From: Spirochaetales bacterium
GTDB taxonomy: Bacteria > Spirochaetota > Spirochaetia > B11-G9
Assembly: GCA_027077185.1 (NCBI GenBank)
Contig: JALTGJ010000259.1
Location: forward strand, 1-9,834
DNA length: 9,834 nucleotides
Direction: 5' to 3'
Shown: piece after piece, positions 1 through 5,280 of the stretch
How positions within the stretch are numbered: position 1 is the stretch's first letter
Layout of the letters: every line of letters starts with the position of its first letter
Notes under the pieces: model-generated
What the model was told of the DNA's origin: nothing
Database searches by the model: none
Seen by the model: the letters and a program-made list of their open reading frames with translations, nothing else
Translations under genes and position numbers: made by a program

Positions 1-898
1 CAAATATACTGGCAACCGGATTCAACTGAGCCATCCAGGCCACAATTATTGCCGTATACCCATATCCCATTGCAAGTCCCTGCTGAAGACGGTGTGAAAT
101 TGCAGTAACCTCAAAAGCTCCAGCCAAACCGGCAAAAGCACCGGAAATGAGAATAGCAGTTAGAACAGTCGTTCCAATTTTTACCCCCATAACCTTAGCC
201 GCCCGTGGATTCTGACCAACCATCTTTACTTCAAAACCCCATTTTGTTCTGTTAAGGACAACCCACATAACAAGACCCAGAATAAGTGCAATAAACAAGC
301 CAACATGAGCCCTCCCCGAAAATCTGGGAAGCCATGCAGATTTTGGAAACATTTTTGTACCAGGGAATCCCATTCCGTCAGGATCAATCCAGGCTCCATA
401 GTACAGCCCTTGAGCTAATAAAATTGCAACATAATTAAGCATTAAACTAACCAAAGTTTCATCAACATTCAGGCCGACCTTAAGAACTGCAGGTATGCCT
501 GCCCATAAAGCTCCGGCAAGCACTCCAAAGATAAGAGCTGCAGGCAGAACCATCCAGGCAGGTAAAAACGGAGCCCAGAAAAGAGCAACCCATGTTGCCG
601 CAACTCCACCAAAAACAAGCTGCCCTTCAGCACCTATGTTCCAGAACTTTAGTCTGAAAGCAAGTCCGACTCCAATACCTGTGAGCATAAGAGGAATTGC
701 CTTTACAAGTGTTTCTGTAAAATTAATCCAGGAGCCAAAAGCTCCTACAAACATACTTGCATAAGTTACAAATGGATTTGCTTTAAATATAACCAGCAGA
801 ATACCGGTTAAAAACAGAGAAACAAGAAAAGAGACCAACGGAACCAGAATAATGGCCTTTCTTGAAACAGAATTTCTTTTTTCAAAAACTAAACGCAT
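1..898 (-). CDS. ABC transporter permease, BMP/nucleoside type (3' end cut by window)
   Basis: Inner-membrane permease of the BPL_transp_2 family, which forms the channel of ABC importers for purine nucleosides and related compounds. About 299 residues are visible; the family usually has about 350, so the C-terminus lies beyond the left edge. A cytoplasmic start (MRLVFEKRNS) is followed by a hydrophobic segment at about residues 15-38 and several more to the end. Family-typical stretches are WNIGAEGQ (about 86-93), the VDETLVSLMLNY region (about 145-156) and NPRAAKVMGV (about 230-239). The ATG at 896-898 is preceded by AGGAG (904-908) at 5 bases. It starts 14 bases after the ATPase stop, so the two are surely co-transcribed. 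These systems normally have two different permeases; the second is expected just outside the window. The exact substrate cannot be read from this protein. Confidence 0.93.
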   Translation of the reverse strand, partial: MRLVFEKRNSVSRKAIILVPLVSFLVSLFLTGILLVIFKANPFVTYASMFVGAFGSWINFTETLVKAIPLMLTGIGVGLAFRLKFWNIGAEGQLVFGGVAATWVALFWAPFLPAWMVLPAALIFGVLAGALWAGIPAVLKVGLNVDETLVSLMLNYVAILLAQGLYYGAWIDPDGMGFPGTKMFPKSAWLPRFSGRAHVGLFIALILGLVMWVVLNRTKWGFEVKMVGQNPRAAKVMGVKIGTTVLTAILISGAFAGLAGAFEVTAISHRLQQGLAMGYGYTAIIVAWMAQLNPVASIF

Positions 899-912
899 AA
901 TATCTCCTGGTT

Positions 913-2451
913 TTATTTAAGTTCTTCAAGGGGAACACCAGCCATCATCATTCCCAGTCCCGATATATCTGATTCGGCTGCATTGACAATACCCATAATC
1001 CGCCCTTCATTCATAACAGCAATTCTATCTGAAACAGACATAAGTTCATCCAGATCTTCAGAAACAAGAAGAACTCCCTTTCCATTGTCTCTTTCTGCTA
1101 TCATTTCTTTTCTAACAGATTCAGTTGCACCAACATCCAGACCACGTGCCGGATATGCTGCAACAAGAAGACTCTTACAGGCTCCAATTTCTCTTGCAAG
1201 AATAGTTTTCTGTATATTCCCACCGGATAAAAATTTTACATTTGTCAGTGGTGATGGAGTTGCAATCATGAACATTGTAATCATTTTTTTTGCCATATCA
1301 AAAATCCGTTTGGGATGTAGAATACCATATTCAGACAGAGGAGCTTTACGATAGCCCTTCATAGCAAGATTATTTGCAACACTCATATCCCCTACTATAC
1401 CCATGGCAACACGGTCAGAGGGAATATGGCTTACTCCGGATTTAATAATATCCAAAGGAGATTTATTGGTCATATCTGTTTTTTCTATTATAACCTTTCC
1501 GGAAGTAACTTTGTGAAGACCTGTAATTACCTCTGTTAACTCCCTCTGCCCGTTTCCTGCAACACCTGCAATACCAAGAATTTCTCCCTGCCGAAGAGAA
1601 AAAGATACGCCCTGCAAAGCTTTTAGGCCTTTATCATTTAAGGCAACAACATTTTCAAGTCTCAAAACCTCATCTCCCGTTTCTGCTGGCTTTTTTTCTA
1701 TTCTAAAAAGAACTTCTCTGCCAACCATCATTTTTGATAATTCTTTTGGACTGGTATCTTTTGTTTTTACCACACTTACCAGTTTTCCTTTCTGAAGAAC
1801 CCGTACCCAGTCGGAAAAAGCCATTACTTCATCCATTTTGTGGGTAATAAAAATTGCGGATTTCCCTTCACTTGTCATTTGTTTTACAATACGATTTAAT
1901 TCTTCAGACTCCTGAGGAGTAAGAACAGCTGTAGGTTCATCCAGAATAAGAACTTCAGCACCTCTGTATATAAGTTTTAGAATTTCTACCCTCTGCTGCT
2001 CTCCAACACTCATCTGCCATATAATGGCATTAGGATCAACATTCAGGTTATAGTGATCTGAAATTTTCTTTATTTTATCTCCAACTTTTTTTAGGTCAAG
2101 TACAAAGTCCTCACTATCCAATCCTAAAATAACATTTTCCGCTACTGTCATGGTCTGGACAAGTTTAAAATTCTGATGAACCATTCCTATTCCGTATGCC
2201 ATTGCATCCTTGGGAGAATTAATATCAGCTTCCTTGCCTTTTATAAAAATTCTCCCCTTATCTGCCCTGTACAACCCTGCCAAAACATTCATCAGGGTAC
2301 TTTTACCGGCTCCATTCTCCCCAAGCAGGGCCAAAACTTCACCAGGGAAAAGATCCAGATCAACATTATCATTTGCCAGAACTCCAGGAAAACGTATGGT
2401 AATTCCTGTCATTTCCAGTATGGGTGTTTTCTCTTTCTTATCAGTTTTCAT
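913..2451 (-). CDS. ABC transporter ATP-binding protein, double-domain, BMP/nucleoside (RbsA/YufO-like) type
   Basis: Cytoplasmic ATPase of about 512 residues with two fused nucleotide-binding domains, powering the import system encoded around it. First domain: Walker A GENGAGKS (44-51), Q-loop Q93, signature MSVGEQQR (147-154), Walker B LILDEPT (168-174) followed by AVLTPQE, a family hallmark, and switch His 204. Second domain: degenerate Walker A GVAGNGQ (296-302), signature LSGGNIQK (408-415), and a degenerate Walker B ending PARGLDVGA; the switch His is replaced by Glu in SEDLDE. Such asymmetry is normal for carbohydrate and nucleoside ATPases of this class, so hydrolysis is probably carried by the first domain's Walker motifs. 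I chose the ATG at 2449-2451, 9 bases after AAGG; a TTG at 2458-2460 in the same frame abuts that AAGG and is unlikely. The gene is preceded by the binding-protein gene and followed by the permease. Confidence 0.95.
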   Translation of the reverse strand: MKTDKKEKTPILEMTGITIRFPGVLANDNVDLDLFPGEVLALLGENGAGKSTLMNVLAGLYRADKGRIFIKGKEADINSPKDAMAYGIGMVHQNFKLVQTMTVAENVILGLDSEDFVLDLKKVGDKIKKISDHYNLNVDPNAIIWQMSVGEQQRVEILKLIYRGAEVLILDEPTAVLTPQESEELNRIVKQMTSEGKSAIFITHKMDEVMAFSDWVRVLQKGKLVSVVKTKDTSPKELSKMMVGREVLFRIEKKPAETGDEVLRLENVVALNDKGLKALQGVSFSLRQGEILGIAGVAGNGQRELTEVITGLHKVTSGKVIIEKTDMTNKSPLDIIKSGVSHIPSDRVAMGIVGDMSVANNLAMKGYRKAPLSEYGILHPKRIFDMAKKMITMFMIATPSPLTNVKFLSGGNIQKTILAREIGACKSLLVAAYPARGLDVGATESVRKEMIAERDNGKGVLLVSEDLDELMSVSDRIAVMNEGRIMGIVNAAESDISGLGMMMAGVPLEELK

Positions 2452-2460
2452 GATTTTCAA

Positions 2461-2464
2461 CCTT
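2461..2464 (-). promoter_or_regulatory. Weak ribosome binding site that decides the ATPase start
   Basis: The minus strand reads AAAAAAGG followed by nine bases and then ATG. The AAGG is a weak Shine-Dalgarno at a usable distance from ATG 2451 but directly touching the alternative TTG at 2460. This favours the ATG. The weak site may also keep ATPase synthesis below that of the binding protein, whose site is a full AAGGAG. Confidence 0.55.
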
Positions 2465-2481
2465 TTTTAAAAGCTGTATAC

Positions 2482-2509
2482 AATAATAAGCCCGGCTTAA
2501 AGCCGGGCT
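2482..2509 (-). terminator. Hairpin between binding-protein and ATPase genes: partial terminator or mRNA-stabilising stem
   Basis: An 8-bp GC-rich stem (AGCCCGGC / GCCGGGCT, arms 2502-2509 and 2489-2496, closing to 10 bp if two A-T pairs form) with a loop of five bases or fewer. On the transcribed strand it is followed by TATTATTG, an interrupted U-tract. It begins 20 bases after the binding-protein stop and ends about 30 bases before the ATPase start. A leaky terminator or 3'-stabilising stem here is a known way to make much more binding protein than ATPase and permease. The broken U-run argues against full termination. Confidence 0.7.
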
Positions 2510-2529
2510 AAAGTTTGAAAAAATATACT

Positions 2530-3633
2530 TTACTGTCCTAAATTACCAACAACACCTTCAACCAGAAAGTTCATGCCAAGCATATCGCCGTCAGCCATTT
2601 TTGCACCGTCTGCAACAATAACAGATCCGTCCTGACCTTTGAGAGGACCCCAGAAAACATCCCAGGAACCATCTTCAATCTTTGATTTTTCTACACCAAC
2701 CATATCCTGAACATCCTGTGGGACCTTATCACTGAATGACGAAAGTGTAACAACACCCTCTTTTAAACCACCCCAGTATGAATGAGTTTTCCATGTACCG
2801 GCCATTGCATCTCCAACGGTCTGAACAAAATAGGAACCCCAATGCCATTTTGGACTTACAAGAACTGAATCACCAACAAATTTACCCATATCAGAGTCAT
2901 AACCTATACTTACAAGACCTCTTTCTTTTGCAGCCTTCTGTGGTTCTGTTGTATCCTGATGCTGAGCAATTAGTTTTACACCGGAATCAAGAAGTGCAAC
3001 AGCAGCTTCTCTTTCTTTAACAGGATCATACCATGTATTTGTCCAGACAACTTTTACTGTTGCTGTAGGATTAACTTTTCTTACTCCAATTGTAAAAGCA
3101 TTTATACCTCTTACAACCTCAGGAATTGGGAATGCAGCAACATAACCAATACTGTCACCCTGGCCTATAGCCTTACCTGCAACAAGACCTGATAAATATC
3201 TTGCCTGATACATCCGGCCAAAATATGTTGCCATATTATCACTGGATTTATAACCTGAGCAATGTTCAAAATAAACATCAGGGAATTCTGCTGCAACTTC
3301 AACCATTGGATCCATATATCCAAAAGAAGTAGCAAAAATCATATTGTATCCCTTCTGGGCATACTGTCGGATAATTCTTGAAGCATCAGGTCCTTCCGGA
3401 ACGTTTTCTACAAAAGTTGTTTCGACTTTATCTCCAAATTTTTCTTCAATCATCTTACGACCCTGTTCCTGTTCGTAAGTCCATCCAAGATCGCCTGGAA
3501 GGCCGATATAAATAAATGCAACTTTAAATTTTGCATCACCCGCAGGAGCGGCTGATTCCTTACCTCCACCGGCAAACATCATTGCAGGAAGAAGAATGAG
3601 CATTGCTAATAGTACCAGTAATCCTTTTTTCAT
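2530..3633 (-). CDS. BMP-family ABC transporter periplasmic substrate-binding protein
   Basis: Substrate-binding protein of 367 residues of the Bmp/PnrA/Med type, a two-lobed periplasmic-binding fold; characterised relatives bind purine nucleosides or nucleobases. A signal peptide (MKKGLLVLLA, hydrophobic to about residue 20) ends in MMFA-GGGKES. The mature domain starts near KFKVAFIYIG (about 35-44) and continues with GDLGWTYEQEQGR (about 47-59), the PDASRIIRQYAQ helix and the SFGYMDPM segment, all characteristic of the longer BMP subgroup found beside purine-metabolism genes in other phyla. There is no cysteine at the cleavage site: the only Cys is residue 125, in the mature part. The protein is therefore predicted to be soluble in the periplasm after signal peptidase I cleavage, not a lipoprotein. 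AAGGAG (3640-3645) lies 6 bases before the ATG. First gene of the transport operon. The ligand is inferred from the family only. Confidence 0.93.
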   Translation of the reverse strand: MKKGLLVLLAMLILLPAMMFAGGGKESAAPAGDAKFKVAFIYIGLPGDLGWTYEQEQGRKMIEEKFGDKVETTFVENVPEGPDASRIIRQYAQKGYNMIFATSFGYMDPMVEVAAEFPDVYFEHCSGYKSSDNMATYFGRMYQARYLSGLVAGKAIGQGDSIGYVAAFPIPEVVRGINAFTIGVRKVNPTATVKVVWTNTWYDPVKEREAAVALLDSGVKLIAQHQDTTEPQKAAKERGLVSIGYDSDMGKFVGDSVLVSPKWHWGSYFVQTVGDAMAGTWKTHSYWGGLKEGVVTLSSFSDKVPQDVQDMVGVEKSKIEDGSWDVFWGPLKGQDGSVIVADGAKMADGDMLGMNFLVEGVVGNLGQ

Positions 3634-3666
3634 AAAAAACTCCTTATTATTATTTAATACAAGACC

Positions 3667-3694
3667 AGTGTACTACATATCTCTAATTTGTCAA
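3667..3694 (-). promoter_or_regulatory. Sigma-70-type promoter of the ABC transporter operon
   Basis: On the minus strand a perfect -35 TTGACA (3689-3694) is separated by 16 bases from TACACT (3667-3672, four of six matches to TATAAT). Transcription would start near 3660, leaving a leader of roughly 27 bases that holds only the AAGGAG. That is too short for a riboswitch after this start. Confidence 0.65.
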
Positions 3695-3712
3695 ATGATT
3701 TTTACATCATTT
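3693..3712. promoter_or_regulatory. Operator-like inverted repeat touching the -35 box
   Basis: A perfect palindrome with 7-bp arms, AAATGAT and ATCATTT, separated by 6 bases. It overlaps the last two bases of the -35 element. Overlapping it, TTTTTACAT occurs twice (3699-3707 and 3711-3719) at a 12-base spacing. Placement at the upstream edge of a promoter suits a regulator-binding site or an A+T-rich upstream element. The region is very A+T-rich, so chance is possible. Confidence 0.35.
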
Positions 3713-3845
3713 TTTACATTAATATTATATTTATATCACAATTTATGACTTATTTTATGAGGAATTACTAAATAATTTTGAAAGATACAGAATATTTAGA
3801 GAGGAAATTGCCAAACTCGAAGAGTTTTACAATTTTCTGCATTTT

Positions 3846-3899
3846 AAGCCGCTTATAATACCTTTTCAGGGTATTTAGTTATAATTTTGAAAGCGGCTT
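3846..3899 (-). other. Long-range stem at the 3' end of thrC, possible transcript end
   Basis: Nine-base arms AAGCCGCTT (3846-3854) and AAGCGGCTT (3891-3899) are perfectly complementary. They enclose a second stem AATACC / GGTATT (3857-3862 with 3870-3875). The outer arm overlaps one base of the thrC stop codon. On the minus strand the stem is followed by AAAATGC rather than a U-run, so it is not a classical intrinsic terminator. It may protect the thrC message end or act with Rho. Confidence 0.35.
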
Positions 3900-5161
3900 T
3901 AGAAAAGATTTAAATAATCAGGACTGATCACAGTAAACTTACTGTCTTTCCGCATCATTTCCGCAAGACTATCAGGAATATCTACAGTTCTGCCTATTTC
4001 CGGTTCAACAACTGTCTCAAATTTGGCAGGATGGGCCGTAGAAACAACAATAGAATTCTCCATACTGTAGTCTCTTTGTCTCAACCATTCTCCGGCAGCA
4101 GTATGAGGACACATAATATAGTTAAAATTCCTGTAAGTATTCCTTATACTTTTACGTATAAGATCATCAGAAACACTTACAGCCGATAAATTATCAGACA
4201 TCTGTTCAAAACCGGGAAAAAGATTCCTTAGACGCTCCATATTACTTGGATTCCCAACATCCATAGCATTGGCAATAGTTGCAATACCCGGACGGGATTC
4301 ATACACACCAGTTTCAAGGAAATCAGGAATAGTTGTATTTGCATTAACAGCCAGTACTATTTTTTCAACAGGTGCTCCAAGTTCCTTAGCCCAGTAGGCT
4401 CCCACAGCATTACCAACGTTACCGCTTGGAACAATAATTACAGGCATTTTACCTGTTTGATCCTTATAAATAAGACTTGAATAATAGAAATATACTATCT
4501 GCGGTAATAGCCTTCCTAAATTTATACTATTTGCAGAAGAAAGATCCCAGTTATTTGCAAGTTCTTCTGACTGAAAAGCTGTTTTTACCATTTTTTGGCA
4601 ATCATCAAAATTGCCTTTAACACAATAGGATGATATATTATTATCCCAGCAGGTAAGCTGCTTCTCCTGACGTTTTGAAACCCGGCCTTCAGGATAGAGC
4701 ACTTTAACCTGAATTCCTTTTTTATTATGAAAAGCAGAAGCTACAGCACTTCCTGTGTCCCCTGAAGTAGCCACAAGTATGGTTAGTTCCCTGGTTTTAC
4801 CTTTTTGAAGTTTCTCCATTACATTTGCTAAAAACCTTGCACCAAAATCTTTAAATGCAGCAGTAGGACCATGGAACAACTCCAATACTGCCTGTTTATC
4901 GTTCAGCCAGTGCAGAGGAACACCAAAGGTAAAAGACTTTTTGCATATTTCAGGGATTTCATCATAAAGAGGATCATTCTTAAAAAAAGGTTTTATAATT
5001 TCTGAAGCAAATTTAGAATAATTATCCTTGTAAGACTCAGAAATTTTTACCTCAGGGAATTTTTCGGGTACATATAAGCCTCCATCCGGGGCAAGTCCTG
5101 TTCTGATTGCTTCCGATGCACTTAGCAAAGGGCTTTTTCTCCTGGTACTTATAAATTTCAT
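3899..5161 (-). CDS. thrC: Threonine synthase
   Basis: Pyridoxal-phosphate enzyme of 420 residues that converts O-phosphohomoserine to threonine and phosphate, the last step of threonine synthesis, in the cytoplasm. Visible hallmarks: the GLAPDGGLYVP N-terminal motif (22-32), ELFHGPTAAFKDFGARF (94-110) with the PLP Schiff-base lysine K104, SGDTGSA (133-139), SANSINLGRLL (209-219), the phosphate-binding loop PSGNVGN (245-251), NAMDVGNPSN (298-307) and TAHPAKF (375-381). Length and motifs match the E. coli-like class rather than the shorter class; nothing appears missing. AAGGAG (5171-5176) stands 9 bases before the ATG. The gene follows thrA after 119 bases on the same strand. I saw no convincing promoter in that gap, so the two are probably co-transcribed. 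Homoserine kinase (thrB), which makes its substrate, is not in the window. Confidence 0.97.
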   Translation of the reverse strand: MKFISTRRKSPLLSASEAIRTGLAPDGGLYVPEKFPEVKISESYKDNYSKFASEIIKPFFKNDPLYDEIPEICKKSFTFGVPLHWLNDKQAVLELFHGPTAAFKDFGARFLANVMEKLQKGKTRELTILVATSGDTGSAVASAFHNKKGIQVKVLYPEGRVSKRQEKQLTCWDNNISSYCVKGNFDDCQKMVKTAFQSEELANNWDLSSANSINLGRLLPQIVYFYYSSLIYKDQTGKMPVIIVPSGNVGNAVGAYWAKELGAPVEKIVLAVNANTTIPDFLETGVYESRPGIATIANAMDVGNPSNMERLRNLFPGFEQMSDNLSAVSVSDDLIRKSIRNTYRNFNYIMCPHTAAGEWLRQRDYSMENSIVVSTAHPAKFETVVEPEIGRTVDIPDSLAEMMRKDSKFTVISPDYLNLF

Positions 5162-5198
5162 ACAAAATTTCTCCTTACAATTAGATTGCTTTGACTAA

Positions 5199-5280
5199 GG
5201 AATGAATGGAGGATGGAAACCCTAAAACTAACTTTTTTCTTTCCTCCGTACTCCCTTCTCCGTTTTTCCTGTCTCCTTCC
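5199..5280. repeat. Purine/pyrimidine-skewed spacer with degenerate ACGGAG-type repeats between thrA and thrC
   Basis: On the minus strand 5231-5280 is almost pure purine, built from variants of GGAA and ACGGAG; ACGGAG occurs twice, 14 bases apart. The adjoining 5199-5219 is purine-rich on the opposite strand, so the transcript can pair GGAGGA (from 5242-5247) with TCCTCC (from 5208-5213) around a 28-base loop. Several GGAG/GGAGG strings resemble Shine-Dalgarno sites but no start codon follows them. This looks like a degenerate short repeat or the remnant of a small repeat element. A role as a spacer RNA structure is possible but unproven. Confidence 0.4.

Noticed and set aside
495..1354. Plus-strand open frames at 495-764 and 983-1354
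   Set aside because: They lie antisense within the permease and ATPase genes, have no family features and mirror the codons of the real genes.
2452..2460. TTG start for the ATPase, adding three residues
   Set aside because: The only Shine-Dalgarno-like sequence directly abuts this TTG; it suits the ATG at 2451 better.
2176..3020. Plus-strand open frames at 2176-2511, 2210-2470 and 2778-3020
   Set aside because: Antisense to the ATPase and binding-protein genes, mutually overlapping, with no recognisable domain.
3805..3835. Stem AAACTC-GAA-GAGTTT extended by AAATTG / CAATTT, as a terminator
   Set aside because: There is no U-run on either side in either direction, and a 2x2 mismatch interrupts the stem. 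It may simply be part of the protein-like plus-strand frame.
3634..3898. Purine riboswitch upstream of the transporter operon
   Set aside because: The promoter leaves only about 27 bases of leader, and no purine-aptamer-like three-stem arrangement was seen in the rest of the gap.
5162..5280. Threonine attenuator leader peptide before thrC
   Set aside because: There is no ATG or GTG on the minus strand in the gap and no run of Thr or Ile codons.
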